Below are positions 42,634 to 50,592 of a stretch of DNA of 64,000 bases, one piece after another. Where the stretch lies: the IMG/VR virus record IMGVR_UViG_3300044712_000982, positions 42,286 through 106,285 of that record; one strand, 5' to 3'. Origin of the DNA: a virus. The position numbers were made by a program, and so were the translations under genes. The notes under the pieces are model-generated. The model was given only the letters and a program-made list of their open reading frames with translations. It was not told the DNA's origin and did no database searches. Within the stretch, counting starts at the first letter, position 1. Each line of letters begins with the position of its first letter.

Positions 42634-43979
42634 CGGGTCTCCTCAGGCTGGGCGGCTTCTGCAATTGCGCGGTCGATGAGGTCTTGCACCGCTGGGTAGC
42701 CGATACCGACGCCGTTGCGGGCGTTGCGGATGGCGTCGTAGACGGCGCGTTGTCCGGGTGCGTTGCGGCCTTTGTTGCGGGCGGTTGCAACGAGTGGCCG
42801 GACGATGTTCATGAGGTCGTCGTCGCCGGTTGCAACTGGATCTGCAACGTGGTCGACGGCTGGTGTTGCAACGGGCTCGGCCGGGCTGGCTGTAGGCGCC
42901 TCTGTGGGTGTTGCAACTGGCCCTGGGCGCGGCGTTGCAACTGTCGCGGCTGGTGCCGTTGCGGGCTTCCGTTGCGGTCGCCGGCGGCTCTTCGTCCGGG
43001 TGGCCTTTCGGCTGGTGGGGCGTGTTGCAGCCGGTGTTGCAACCAGTTCGGCGGCGGGTGTTGCAACGGCCGGGGCGACGTCTGCAACGGGCGTGATCCG
43101 CTCGGCGGTCAGCTCGGTTGCAATGAGGTCGGTGAGGCCGTTGTAGTCGGCTCGGTCGGCGAGGAGTTGCGCGACGCGATCCATGTCGTAGGTGAGGGTT
43201 GCAATGTCGGCGTAGGTGGGGCCGACGCGTGTTGCAATCTTGGCCCGTAGGGCTGTTGCAATCGCTGCGCGTCGGGCTGCAACTTGGGCGGCGTTGCGGG
43301 CGGCTTCGAGGCTTGCAACTGTGCCGAGTTGCGGATTCTTGATGGCGCGGCGACGCGCGTCGGTTGTGATCTTTGGGTGGCGGATCCACTGCCACGGGCT
43401 GTACACGGGTGGGGTGCTGACCATCTTGTTGGCTGCGCGTTGCGCGTCGCGGTACCGGGCCGCCGAGATGATCAGGTAGACGGTGTAGCCGAGCGCGGAG
43501 AACCCGGCGAAGAAGCAGGCTTGGAATCGGTTGTTGTCGTGCCCGAAGAAGTTGATCGCCACGGCACCAGCAGCGATCGCGGCGGAGATGATCCGGGCGA
43601 CGATGGCGTGCTCGCCGAGGCGGCGGCGGGAGTCGGCGTGCATCGAGAGGACAACTCCGCCGAGTTCGGCGGCGGAGACGGCGGCGAGGGCTGCGGGGAG
43701 TTTCCAGTCGAGTTTCCCGGCGGCGGCTTGCGCGGAGCCGACGAGTGCGACCGCGAGGACGGCGAGGTAGAAAGCCGCGGTGATGAGGTTGCGGAGTTTG
43801 CTCGTGGTGGGCGTCGCGGTGGTCGGCTCCGGCTGGCTGTCGTTCTGCTGGCTTTGGCTGCGCTGCGGTTGATCGACGGGGGTAGTTGCGGTGGGCATGG
43901 CGACGGACGCTATCGGCAGGTGGCCGTGGCGCTGGGGGTGCCCGTTGACGCGGGGCGCCTCGCTGATCGCCGTGCTCAC
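42630..43979 (-). CDS. DUF2637/SpdB-like spread protein
   Basis: 449 residues from the GTG at 43979 with AAGGAG upstream. Residues about 60-150 hold four hydrophobic segments in the DUF2637 pattern (LAALVGSAQAAAG-like start; NRFQACFFAGFSALGYTVYL). The C-terminal half is helical, then a low-complexity Val-Ala-Thr-Pro region, then a small terminal domain (AVYDAIRNARNGVGIGYPAV). Such proteins aid plasmid spread along mycelium. Its gene carries many GTTGCAAC octamers. Confidence 0.75.
   Translation of the reverse strand: MSTAISEAPRVNGHPQRHGHLPIASVAMPTATTPVDQPQRSQSQQNDSQPEPTTATPTTSKLRNLITAAFYLAVLAVALVGSAQAAAGKLDWKLPAALAAVSAAELGGVVLSMHADSRRRLGEHAIVARIISAAIAAGAVAINFFGHDNNRFQACFFAGFSALGYTVYLIISAARYRDAQRAANKMVSTPPVYSPWQWIRHPKITTDARRRAIKNPQLGTVASLEAARNAAQVAARRAAIATALRAKIATRVGPTYADIATLTYDMDRVAQLLADRADYNGLTDLIATELTAERITPVADVAPAVATPAAELVATPAATRPTSRKATRTKSRRRPQRKPATAPAATVATPRPGPVATPTEAPTASPAEPVATPAVDHVADPVATGDDDLMNIVRPLVATARNKGRNAPGQRAVYDAIRNARNGVGIGYPAVQDLIDRAIAEAAQPEETR
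42783..43319. repeat. GTTGCAAC octamer cluster inside the DUF2637 gene
   Basis: TTGCAA occurs 12 times in ~540 bp, seven times as the full palindrome GTTGCAAC (near 42783, 42828, 42865, 42909, 42933, 43035, 43059), plus CTGCAAC variants. All lie in the same codon register (xTT GCA Axx = Val/Ile-Ala-Thr). The codons GTT and GCA are otherwise disfavoured in this GC-rich DNA. Confidence 0.75.
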
Positions 43980-43989
43980 TGGTTGCTCC

Positions 43990-44172
43990 TTAGGGCTGGG
44001 CGGGTTCGGGTGTCGGGATCGGTTGGGCGTAGACGTAGACGCGGACAGCGTCTTGGTCGCGGCGGGCGGTGAGTGGGCGGCTGACGTTGGTGACGTCGAG
44101 CGCCGCAACAAGCAGGTCGACGACGGGCTGGACGTCGTCGGGCTGGCCGACGACCCGGATCTCGACGCTCAT
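43990..44172 (-). CDS. small hypothetical protein
   Basis: 60 residues, MSVEIRVVGQPDDVQPVVDL opening, ending YAQPIPTPEPAQP. ATG overlaps the upstream stop. A compact alpha/beta protein frequent in actinobacterial transfer operons; function unknown. Confidence 0.65.
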   Translation of the reverse strand: MSVEIRVVGQPDDVQPVVDLLVAALDVTNVSRPLTARRDQDAVRVYVYAQPIPTPEPAQP

Positions 44173-44504
44173 CGGACGGCGGCGGTGAGGAGTTCGGCGT
44201 AGGTGCCGCCGTCGACCACGTAGCTCGGGTTGCGTTCGTAGGCGCGCCGGTCGGCCTCGCTGATCGCGGCCAGTTCGGCGGCCTCGCGGTCGGACATGTA
44301 GATGTCGTCCTCGCCGATGGCCTTCTCGATCTGGCCGCAGGTGAGGTCGATGGCCTCCAACAGCGGCGCGATCGACGCGGAGGTCTGCCAGCCGGTGGGG
44401 GCGGCGCGGGCGATGCGCTCGCGGAGAGCCGCGACGGCGGCGGTGATGTCGCCGACCTGTGCGTTGAGGGTGCGGGGCAGGGTGTTGGGCCGGGTGATGG
44501 TCAC
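44169..44504 (-). CDS. hypothetical helical protein
   Basis: 111 residues from the GTG at 44504 with GGAGCAACC upstream. Helices throughout (ITAAVAALRERIARAAPTGW; LLEAIDLTCGQIEKAIG). Second gene of the transfer operon. No family recognised. Confidence 0.6.
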   Translation of the reverse strand: MTITRPNTLPRTLNAQVGDITAAVAALRERIARAAPTGWQTSASIAPLLEAIDLTCGQIEKAIGEDDIYMSDREAAELAAISEADRRAYERNPSYVVDGGTYAELLTAAVR

Positions 44505-44755
44505 GGTTGCTCCTGTCCAGTGCGGGTGAGCCGGTAGACCCAGCTGCGGGATCGCGCGAAGTGCTGCGCGAGTCGGCCGTGGGAGTAGGTGCGCTTGAGT
44601 GCTACGAGTGCTTCTCGGCGGATCGCTGCGAGTGGTCCGGGGACGGTGCCGTAGGTGTCGGCGACTTCGTTGATCAGCTCGACGCGCCTGAAGGGGCACG
44701 TGACCGCCGCGATTTCTGCGGCGGTCGGTGCCTCGCTGAGCTTGCGCTTTCCCAC
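44501..44755 (-). CDS. HTH protein, likely transfer-operon regulator
   Basis: 84 residues, GTG start with AAAGGA upstream. C-terminal helix-turn-helix: ALKRTYSHGRLAQHFARSRS then WVYRLTRTG. First gene of the leftward transfer operon, directly behind a perfect 16-bp palindrome, so autoregulation like KorA-type repressors is likely. Confidence 0.65.
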   Translation of the reverse strand: MGKRKLSEAPTAAEIAAVTCPFRRVELINEVADTYGTVPGPLAAIRREALVALKRTYSHGRLAQHFARSRSWVYRLTRTGQEQP

Positions 44756-44828
44756 GGTGGTCCTTTCTGTCTGGCGCTTGACGTCTGTTCGCGGCCTTCG
44801 CTCTGTTGCTGGGACCGCGCCCGACTTG

Positions 44829-44862
44829 TGTCTAGCGCTAGACAGATTATTCCGGACTAGTC
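44829..44862. promoter_or_regulatory. transfer-operon promoter/operator
   Basis: Perfect palindrome TGTCTAGCGCTAGACA (44829-44844). Just upstream (leftward reading) is an AATAATC -10-like box, and GACTAGTC at 44855-44862 recurs at 44963-44970. A repressor bound to the palindrome would cover the transcription start of the transfer operon. Confidence 0.65.
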
Positions 44863-45023
44863 TTCAAGATCGCAAGCATGTTGGCTAACATCAACCCCGC
44901 CAGGTCACGCCGGACGCCTGTTCCTGCTGGCGACACGCCGACCAGAAATCGCGCATATTGCCGACTAGTCCACGGCGATGACACCATCAGGGGCAGGCAA
45001 CCTGGCGACCGAAAGGCGAACCG

Positions 45024-45227
45024 ATGAAGCTCACGTTCATCCGCAAGACCAACGGCAGTATCAACGGCAGCTGTCCAGCCCTGTACAGCACCGACGACGG
45101 GCGCTACGTCGTGCAGGGCAAACTCCTTGGCGACGACGAACGCGCCCAACTCCGCGACCTCGCCGCCGACGAAACGGCCGTAGTTGTGCCCGCCGACGTG
45201 ATCGCCGGCATCGTCAACGGCGCCTGA
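45024..45227 (+). CDS. small actinobacterial regulator-associated protein
   Basis: 67 residues, MKLTFIRKTNGSINGSCPAL then DDGRYVVQGKLLGDDERAQL. This type is commonly found just before DUF6879 and XRE-DUF5753 genes in actinobacteria, as here. Possibly a small antagonist or partner of the XRE regulator. Confidence 0.7.
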   Translation: MKLTFIRKTNGSINGSCPALYSTDDGRYVVQGKLLGDDERAQLRDLAADETAVVVPADVIAGIVNGA

Positions 45228-45229
45228 CC

Positions 45230-45766
45230 ATGTCAGAGCGCATGGCCCCCGACGACTTCAACCGGCTTTTCAACCGGTTCGAACGCGAGGCGTTCCGACT
45301 CGAAACGCAGCCGGTCTACCTCGTCGCGGAGGAGCAGGAGGATTTCGCGCTCTGGCTTGCCGGCCGCGGGCGTCCGCTCAACGAGCGGCCGGTGTTCCGC
45401 GAGTGGCAGGACGGGATTCGGAAGGCGACCACGGCGGGCCGGACGATCCGGCGGGTGCGGATCCTGGAAGAGCCACCGACTGACTATCAGCGATTCGAAA
45501 TGTGGGCCGGTCAGTGGAACGCCGCAGCCGGCGAGGTGATCCACTATCTGGCGCGTAGCCGCGCCGCCGCCATCGGCCTCCCGGACGCCGTCGACTGGTG
45601 GCTGTTCGACTCGGCGACTTTGGCGATCATGCAGTTCGACCCCGACGGGCGTCCGCTCGGCGGTGACATTGTCCGCGATCCGGTGATCGTGGCCCAGCAT
45701 CGTGCGTGGCGAGATCTGGCGATCCAACACGCCGCCCAACCCGCGGAGTGGCAGCCTGCCGCCTAG
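45230..45766 (+). CDS. DUF6879 family protein
   Basis: 178 residues, ATG two bases after the preceding stop. Pattern FNRLFNRFEREAFRLET, WQDGIRKATTAGRTIRRVRI, FEMWAGQWNAAAGE and DWWLFDS is characteristic of DUF6879. These proteins are encoded beside XRE-DUF5753 regulators and may be their signalling partners; mechanism unknown. Confidence 0.8.
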   Translation: MSERMAPDDFNRLFNRFEREAFRLETQPVYLVAEEQEDFALWLAGRGRPLNERPVFREWQDGIRKATTAGRTIRRVRILEEPPTDYQRFEMWAGQWNAAAGEVIHYLARSRAAAIGLPDAVDWWLFDSATLAIMQFDPDGRPLGGDIVRDPVIVAQHRAWRDLAIQHAAQPAEWQPAA

Positions 45767-45774
45767 GAGCACAC

Positions 45775-46602
45775 GTGAACAACGACGATCGCGCCGTCCG
45801 TCTAGCCGGCCGCCTGCGGGACCTCCGCAAGGCGGCCGGCTACACCGGTATCTCCCTAGCCGCGAAGTTGGGCTGGACCCAGTCGAAGATCAGCAAGATC
45901 GAGACTTGCCGCACGACGCCGGACACTCCGGACATCACCGCATGGGCTGCGGCTACCGGCGCGGAAGCAGCCGTGACGGCCGAACTGGTCGACCTGCTTA
46001 CCGAAATACGGGCGGCGCAACTCGAATGGCAGACACGATTTCGGCAGGGCCAAGCAAAAGTCCAGCAGGGATACGCCAAACTTGCCAGAGACGCAAAGCT
46101 CATCCGTTGTCTCGACATATCGGCGATTCCGGGGCTGTTGCAGACTCCCGAGTACGCGCGGATACGGCTGATGGAGGGCGTACGGCGACACGGGGCGGAT
46201 TCGGCGAAGCTCGACGATGCAGTTGCCGCACGGGTGCAGCGCGGGCAACTGCTATTCGACATGTCGCGCCAGTTCGAGTTTGTGATTTGCGAGCCGGCAT
46301 TGCGGTGGACCCTGGCACCCGCCGACGTGATGCGCGCCCAGCTCGCGCAGGTACTCACGCTGGCCGGGCTGCCAAATGTGACGGTCGGCATACTGCCATT
46401 CGGCGTCCCACTCGACGACACCCCACAGCATGCGTGGATATCGTTCGATGACACAGCGATCGTCGAGAACCTTGTCGAGGAACACTCGTACGTTGATGAA
46501 CGCTCAGCCGTTTTCGCCGCGGTGTTCGAGGACTACCTGAGTCGGTCCCTCGTCGGCGATGATGCCCGCCGTCTGATCGTCGCTGCCGCCGACGCTTTGT
46601 AA
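45775..46602 (+). CDS. XRE regulator with DUF5753
   Basis: 275 residues from the GTG at 45775 with TAGGAG upstream. XRE helix-turn-helix at about 9-65 (LRDLRKAAGYTGISLAAKLG, then WTQSKISKIETC). The rest is DUF5753 with the typical AIPGLLQTPEYARIRL and ILPFGVPLDDTPQHAW. Ends at a hairpin shared with the convergent gene. Confidence 0.88.
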   Translation: MNNDDRAVRLAGRLRDLRKAAGYTGISLAAKLGWTQSKISKIETCRTTPDTPDITAWAAATGAEAAVTAELVDLLTEIRAAQLEWQTRFRQGQAKVQQGYAKLARDAKLIRCLDISAIPGLLQTPEYARIRLMEGVRRHGADSAKLDDAVAARVQRGQLLFDMSRQFEFVICEPALRWTLAPADVMRAQLAQVLTLAGLPNVTVGILPFGVPLDDTPQHAWISFDDTAIVENLVEEHSYVDERSAVFAAVFEDYLSRSLVGDDARRLIVAAADAL

Positions 46603-46634
46603 GGGTGTGGCCAGCTACTCCGCGGCCACACCCT
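46602..46634. terminator. bidirectional terminator
   Basis: AGGGTGTGGCC pairs perfectly (11 bp) with GGCCACACCCT across an 11-base loop. It lies between the XRE-DUF5753 stop and the end of the leftward DUF6011 gene, whose last codons it encodes. Confidence 0.8.
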
Positions 46635-47070
46635 GGACTGCTTCGGCGTGAGCGTGACCGATCTTCCGGGCGAGATCGGCTAGGACATGATCCGGTACTC
46701 CACGGCGGCACTCCGGACCGACGGCGTAGACCTTGGAATCATCGGCGGTGAGCGGACGTCCGCAGGAACAGCACCGGCTGGAGAACGCCGCGAACCGAGC
46801 TCCGGCTGTCGCACGGTCCTCGGTGATCGCCTCGCGGATTTTCGCCATCCATGGTTCGCGCACGTCGCACCACCACGCGATGCACCAGGCGCGCTGAGCT
46901 TCGCCGCGAAGTCCGGCTGGAATGTGGTACCGGTGGCCCGGGTTTTCTCGTCGCCACAGGACCGGGCCGTACTTGGCGCGCGGCGGCCACGCGGTGAGCC
47001 CACGGGGCCCGTCGCGCCAGTAGGTCATGTCTCCGGTGTCCGGGTCTCGGATTGCGAGGTATTCGATCAC
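46615..47070 (-). CDS. DUF6011-type zinc protein
   Basis: 151 residues from the GTG at 47070, with GGAG eight bases upstream. The C-terminal domain CCSCGRPLTADDSKVYAVGP followed by ECRRGV fits DUF6011, a zinc-binding domain frequent next to actinobacterial plasmid replication genes. The N-terminal part is a Trp/Arg-rich beta region. Confidence 0.7.
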   Translation of the reverse strand: MIEYLAIRDPDTGDMTYWRDGPRGLTAWPPRAKYGPVLWRRENPGHRYHIPAGLRGEAQRAWCIAWWCDVREPWMAKIREAITEDRATAGARFAAFSSRCCSCGRPLTADDSKVYAVGPECRRGVPDHVLADLARKIGHAHAEAVQGVAAE

Positions 47071-47113
47071 TCCGGATCTCCAATCTGGCTCGCAGGTAAA
47101 AGAGGTGGCGTCG

Positions 47114-48091
47114 TCACGCTGCCGCCTCGCTAGGTGCCGACTGGCGTCGGAGTGGGTGGCAGCGCGGACAGCGTGCCATCCCCACTCTGCCTTCGTTGTC
47201 GGTGACCTCGATCTGCCGGTGGGTGTTGCACTGACCGCAGCGCGGCGGGGGCGCTGGTGAGGGTTCCGGGTCGCCAAGCTTCGTGATCCGCGCGACGAGT
47301 CCGGCACCGGGGCGACTGAGTCCGGAGATCGACTCCTTGAGTACGTCGGTGAGGACTTGGTCGTCGTGTCCAGCGTTGAGGGCGTCTTCGATGGCGATGC
47401 GCACGGCGGCTCGGTCGGATGCGCGGAGCTGGTGGCCGGTCTTGTCGAGGACCCTTCTTGCCCTTGATCGAATCTCCCCCTCCTTCCCGGAGCTGGCGTC
47501 CGTCGGTGCCGGGTTGCTGGCGGGTTGCGCAACCGAATCGGTTGGTTGGTTTATCTGTTTTGGTAAGGGTGGCGGTGCGCCTCCACCTTCCGACGTGATT
47601 CCGCCGCCTTTCTGCGTGGATCCGCCGCCTTCTTGCGCCATGCCGCCACCTTTCCAGCCGGAAGGCGGCGGAGTACCGCCACCTTCCTCGTACGCCTCCG
47701 GGTCGAAAGGCGGAAGCTCACCGCCACCTTTCAGCAGCCTCGCCATCCAGCACGCCGGGCAGAGGCAGCCGACCGGGGGCGGAAAATACGGAACACACCA
47801 GCGCGGCGGCGACCCGCGGAACGCCCAGATCGGCTCACCGTGCTTGTTCTTGCCGTACGAGACGCGCACCTCGTAGCCGAGGCCAGCGAGAGAGGTCACG
47901 GCATCACGGGCTGACCGCGTCGAAACTCCAGCGCAGGTAGCGACGTCGTCCATGCTCATCTTGATGACGACAGGTACCGCCGGATCTCTACCTTTTGTCC
48001 TGTCGGCCAGGGCGACAAGAACGAGCCTCGGGCTGCCGTTGATCGACTTCGGCGCGTGGTACAGGACGTTGTGTACCCGTTGCCAGGTCAC
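47114..48091 (-). CDS. plasmid-type winged-helix replication initiator
   Basis: 325 residues. N-terminal ~90 residues: winged helix (VHNVLYHAPKSINGSPRLVL, then MDDVATCAGVSTRSARDAVTSL) as in actinobacterial Rep/HTH proteins. Middle: CLCPACW, then six GGG units separated by about seven residues, which are the translation of DNA iterons. C-terminus: helical and a zinc ribbon (CGQCNTHR..CPRCHP). Likely initiates replication at repeats inside its own gene. Confidence 0.7.
   Translation of the reverse strand: MTWQRVHNVLYHAPKSINGSPRLVLVALADRTKGRDPAVPVVIKMSMDDVATCAGVSTRSARDAVTSLAGLGYEVRVSYGKNKHGEPIWAFRGSPPRWCVPYFPPPVGCLCPACWMARLLKGGGELPPFDPEAYEEGGGTPPPSGWKGGGMAQEGGGSTQKGGGITSEGGGAPPPLPKQINQPTDSVAQPASNPAPTDASSGKEGEIRSRARRVLDKTGHQLRASDRAAVRIAIEDALNAGHDDQVLTDVLKESISGLSRPGAGLVARITKLGDPEPSPAPPPRCGQCNTHRQIEVTDNEGRVGMARCPRCHPLRRQSAPSEAAA
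47566..47732. repeat. phased iterons inside the second initiator gene
   Basis: CCGCC(G/A)CCTTTC-type units start at 47580, 47601, 47622, 47643, 47676 and 47721, i.e. steps of 21, 21, 21, 33 and 45 bases. Inverted copies lie at 47566-47575, 47659-47671 and 47705-47714. The 21-base steps equal two helical turns, as expected of initiator binding sites. Confidence 0.7.
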
Positions 48092-48209
48092 GCCGTCGCC
48101 CCGGTTCGAGTCGCGCTGCGATCGGCTACGGTGGTCACATCCGACCTTCCTCGCGTGGATGAGTGTGTTGGGGCCGTCTGGTGTTGGCGCACCGGCGGCC
48201 CGCCTGTTT

Positions 48210-48494
48210 TCAGGCGACGTTCACGGTTGATTCGCGGATTTCGAATAGGTCGTCGAACCGCGGGGCTGGCTTTCCGAGTCGCTCGGCGACGTCGGACATT
48301 CCTTCGATGATCGCGACGATGGCCTTCTCTCCGGCATTGCCGCCGCGTCGAGCGAGGCGGAACCACGTGCCGTTGGGGAGGCCGATGATGCGGGCTTTGG
48401 CTTCTTCGCTGAGCCGGTCGAACGGGTCGATGAGGTCGTCGATGGTGTCGGGGCGCAGGAAGATCGCCTTCCGTGGTCGGGTGGCGTTATCCAT
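48210..48494 (-). CDS. hypothetical protein divergent from an XRE repressor
   Basis: 94 residues. KAIFLRPDTIDDLIDPFDRL..GLPNGTWFRLARRGGNAGEKAIVAIIEGM. The divergent position beside a repressor gene and small size suggest a control-region protein (Cro-like or anti-repressor). No family recognised. Confidence 0.55.
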   Translation of the reverse strand: MDNATRPRKAIFLRPDTIDDLIDPFDRLSEEAKARIIGLPNGTWFRLARRGGNAGEKAIVAIIEGMSDVAERLGKPAPRFDDLFEIRESTVNVA

Positions 48495-48581
48495 AGATGC
48501 GATCATACCCTTCCGTGAACGACCGATCAACTCACGCAGGGAAACCCTCCATCCATGGAAGGGCGGTTGCATACTCTGCCT
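48495..48581. promoter_or_regulatory. divergent promoter/operator region
   Basis: Contains CGTGA...TCACG (48512-48536 region), the imperfect palindrome CCCTCCATCCATGGAAGGG (48546-48564) and a CATACT box (48569-48574) seven bases from the ATG at 48582, compatible with leaderless repressor mRNA. Confidence 0.45.
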
Positions 48582-48983
48582 ATGGGCGACAACATCGGGG
48601 CAGCAACGAAACTCGGCCAAAGGATCGACGAGCTACGACGCCAGCATCGCCCACCGATGAGCCAAGCCGCCCTCTCTCGTGCGTCCGGCATCGGCCAATC
48701 GACCATCAGCCGACTCCGCAGCTCTGACGATCACGCCCCCGACGTCAAGACCCTCGAACGACTCGCCGAAGCGCTCAGTACGACCGTTGCAGATCTTGCC
48801 CGCGCCGCCTATGGCGACTTGCTCGGCACGCCGCAGCCCCATCCCGAGCCGATCCCGTTCGTGCTCGACCAGCTCATCCGCGCGCACCGGGACCTACCGC
48901 CCGAGGACTGGGCCATGCTCGAACAGATGCTGGGCACGCTCGTCACCTGGGCGAGGGCGAGGCTTGCCGGGAAGCTGCGCTGA
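48582..48983 (+). CDS. XRE-family repressor
   Basis: 133 residues from the ATG at 48582; an ATG at 48555 is the alternative. XRE helix-turn-helix at about 8-70 (LGQRIDELRRQHRPPMSQAA, SGIGQSTISRLRSSDD). C-terminal helical part. Divergent from the gene at 48494; probably controls the second replication region or lysogeny. Confidence 0.8.
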   Translation: MGDNIGAATKLGQRIDELRRQHRPPMSQAALSRASGIGQSTISRLRSSDDHAPDVKTLERLAEALSTTVADLARAAYGDLLGTPQPHPEPIPFVLDQLIRAHRDLPPEDWAMLEQMLGTLVTWARARLAGKLR

Positions 48984-49010
48984 CGCGACCGGCAGCCGCA
49001 GGCTGACGCG

Positions 49011-49085
49011 ATGCTGGAGGCGATCCTGCGGGTCCTACAAGCATTCGCCGTCCGGCCGGCAGACACGGAGACGCCCCCGCCGTAG
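49011..49085 (+). CDS. possible 24-residue peptide
   Basis: MLEAILRVLQAFAVRPADTE then PPPP-like end, in the same frame as the XRE gene after its stop. No good ribosome site. May only be residual open frame before the terminator. Confidence 0.2.
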   Translation: MLEAILRVLQAFAVRPADTETPPP

Positions 49086-49096
49086 TGACGGGGGCG
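49072..49096. terminator. hairpin after XRE repressor
   Basis: CGCCCCCG (49072-49079) pairs with CGGGGGCG (49089-49096). It lies between the rightward repressor and the leftward gene ending at 49149. Confidence 0.6.
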
Positions 49097-49148
49097 CTCT
49101 GGCCTGCTGGTCAGTCTCGGGCGGTGCCAGCCTGGTTGCAGGTTCGTC

Positions 49149-49364
49149 TCAGGACCCGCCGCGGCAGACGGTTTTCGGTTTCGTGTCGACGGCGAACGGG
49201 AGTAGTGGCATGACCTCGCGGGTTTCCTCGGCGAATGGCCAGTCGCTCATCTCCCCCAGCGCGACGTTTGCCGCCTTCGCGTCGTCGTAGGGTCCGAACA
49301 CGGCACGGATCCCGGACCGGTCGCCGTGGGACATGACGATGACGTGCTTCCGGTCGTCGCTCAC
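49149..49364 (-). CDS. small hypothetical protein
   Basis: 71 residues, GTG start overlapping the upstream stop. HVIVMSHGDRSGIRAVFGPYDD followed by AKAANVAL, a small alpha/beta protein type frequent in actinophages. Last gene of the 49-54 kb leftward operon. Confidence 0.6.
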   Translation of the reverse strand: MSDDRKHVIVMSHGDRSGIRAVFGPYDDAKAANVALGEMSDWPFAEETREVMPLLPFAVDTKPKTVCRGGS

Positions 49365-49477
49365 TGGTCGTCCTCATCTTCATCATCGTCGAGACATATG
49401 CAAGGCCATTGATCGCAGTTGTCGCACCACGGCCCGCTGAACGAGTCGTAACATCCACTGCATCGTCGAGTTGTCAA
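49361..49477 (-). CDS. 38-residue Cys-rich zinc peptide
   Basis: TTG start overlapping the upstream TGA. MTTRRCSGCYDSFSGPWCDN followed by CDQWPCIC and an acidic tail. Paired Cys motifs indicate zinc binding. Confidence 0.55.
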   Translation of the reverse strand: MTTRRCSGCYDSFSGPWCDNCDQWPCICLDDDEDEDDQ

Positions 49478-49641
49478 CGCTTCTCCTCCCCATCCACATC
49501 GTTTTTCGGTGGCTCTGTGCAGTCGCACAAGCCGCGTTCGTGTGCCCTGCGGTGCCGGCGCTCGTACAGGGCGATCTCCTCGGCGGTGGGCGGCGGGAGC
49601 TGGGCGGCGATGTGGTCGAGCAGGTCGCCGAGATCAGCCAC
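49474..49641 (-). CDS. small hypothetical protein
   Basis: 55 residues from the GTG at 49641. MADLGDLLDHIAAQLPPPTA, then ERRHRRAHERGLCDC and an acidic end. Common small phage type; function unknown. Confidence 0.6.
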   Translation of the reverse strand: MADLGDLLDHIAAQLPPPTAEEIALYERRHRRAHERGLCDCTEPPKNDVDGEEKR

Positions 49642-49831
49642 GGCACACCCCCTCTGGCGCGTGCTTCCTGATGGGGCGTCCTTGCCGCGTGCGCAGCTTG
49701 ACGCCCGCGTCGAGCAGGAGTTGCCTCGCGGTGCCGTACGAGCATTCGAGCCGTTCGGCGATCGCGGCGATGCTGTCGCCGCAGCCGTAGCGGATGACGG
49801 CGATGCGGGTTGACTCGTCGAGGTCAGCCAC
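49634..49831 (-). CDS. small HTH protein
   Basis: 65 residues, GTG start. DESTRIAVIRYGCGDSIAAI then AERLECSYGTARQLLLDAG is a helix-turn-helix like those of WhiA/IS-type small regulators. Basic C-terminus. Confidence 0.65.
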   Translation of the reverse strand: MADLDESTRIAVIRYGCGDSIAAIAERLECSYGTARQLLLDAGVKLRTRQGRPIRKHAPEGVCRG

Positions 49832-50294
49832 GGTCGTCCTCCTGCTGCTGTCGTTCTCGCCGCCCGTGGATGCGCCCGCACCGGTAGGCGGCGTGGCCTG
49901 CGCACACGGTGGCGGTGCCGTAGAGCGCCCAGTGCCAGTCGGCGTGCGGCGGCCAATGCCAGAAGATCACTGCGGCGTGATTCGCGAGCCCGGCTATTGC
50001 GAGCAGGGCTGCCGCAGTCCACAGCCGGCGTTCTTCTCGGCGCAGCGTTTGCGCGCTCTTGGCCGGCGGTTCGGTGGCGCGGACGGGTGGGAGCGTGTTG
50101 ACGCTGTCTGGCGCCGTTGGCGTGTCCTCGCGGCAGGCCGTTGTGGCGCCGCAGATGCATCGGTATCCGCCGAATGCGTTGGCTGTCCCGCTGGATCGGT
50201 GTAGCCCCGCCTCGCGGTCGCGATCTTCGTCGCAGGTGCAGGCCATGCCGGGGGTGCTGTGGGTTCGGCACGGATAGCCGAGTTGGTCAGCCAC
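49824..50294 (-). CDS. membrane protein with N-terminal Cys-rich region
   Basis: 156 residues from the GTG at 50294. N-terminus has GYPCRTHSTPGMACTCDEDR and CICGATTAC clusters. Two membrane segments follow (LWTAAALLAIAGLANHAAVIF; HWALYGTATVCAGHAAYRC) and a basic tail. Function unknown. Confidence 0.55.
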   Translation of the reverse strand: MADQLGYPCRTHSTPGMACTCDEDRDREAGLHRSSGTANAFGGYRCICGATTACREDTPTAPDSVNTLPPVRATEPPAKSAQTLRREERRLWTAAALLAIAGLANHAAVIFWHWPPHADWHWALYGTATVCAGHAAYRCGRIHGRRERQQQEDDRG

Positions 50295-50592
50295 GGTCGT
50301 CCTCCTGCCAGGAGTGCCGGCCGTCGTGTCCGCGCCGGTGGTTGCAGCCGTCGTGACCGCACGGCCCGCGCTGGTCATGCTCTACGGCGCGGCGTTGTAT
50401 TGCCTCGGCACGATCTGCCTGTTCGACCAGGACAGCGGCCAGTGCGCGCGCCTGGTCTGATTCGCCGACCCACAGGTACCGGCCTTCCGCAGCATCGATC
50501 GTGCCTTGCAGGATGACGAGGTCGTGCCCGTGGTGAACGCCGATCGTGCCGATAACGCCACGCACGAGATGCGGGACGGCGGGCTCAGTCAC
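50287..50592 (-). CDS. small protein with His/Cys C-terminus
   Basis: 101 residues, GTG at 50592 overlapping the upstream stop. Beta-rich first half (VRGVIGTIGVHHGHDLVILQ), helical middle, CGHDGCNHRRGHDGRHS at the end, a likely metal site. Confidence 0.55.
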   Translation of the reverse strand: MTEPAVPHLVRGVIGTIGVHHGHDLVILQGTIDAAEGRYLWVGESDQARALAAVLVEQADRAEAIQRRAVEHDQRGPCGHDGCNHRRGHDGRHSWQEDDRG

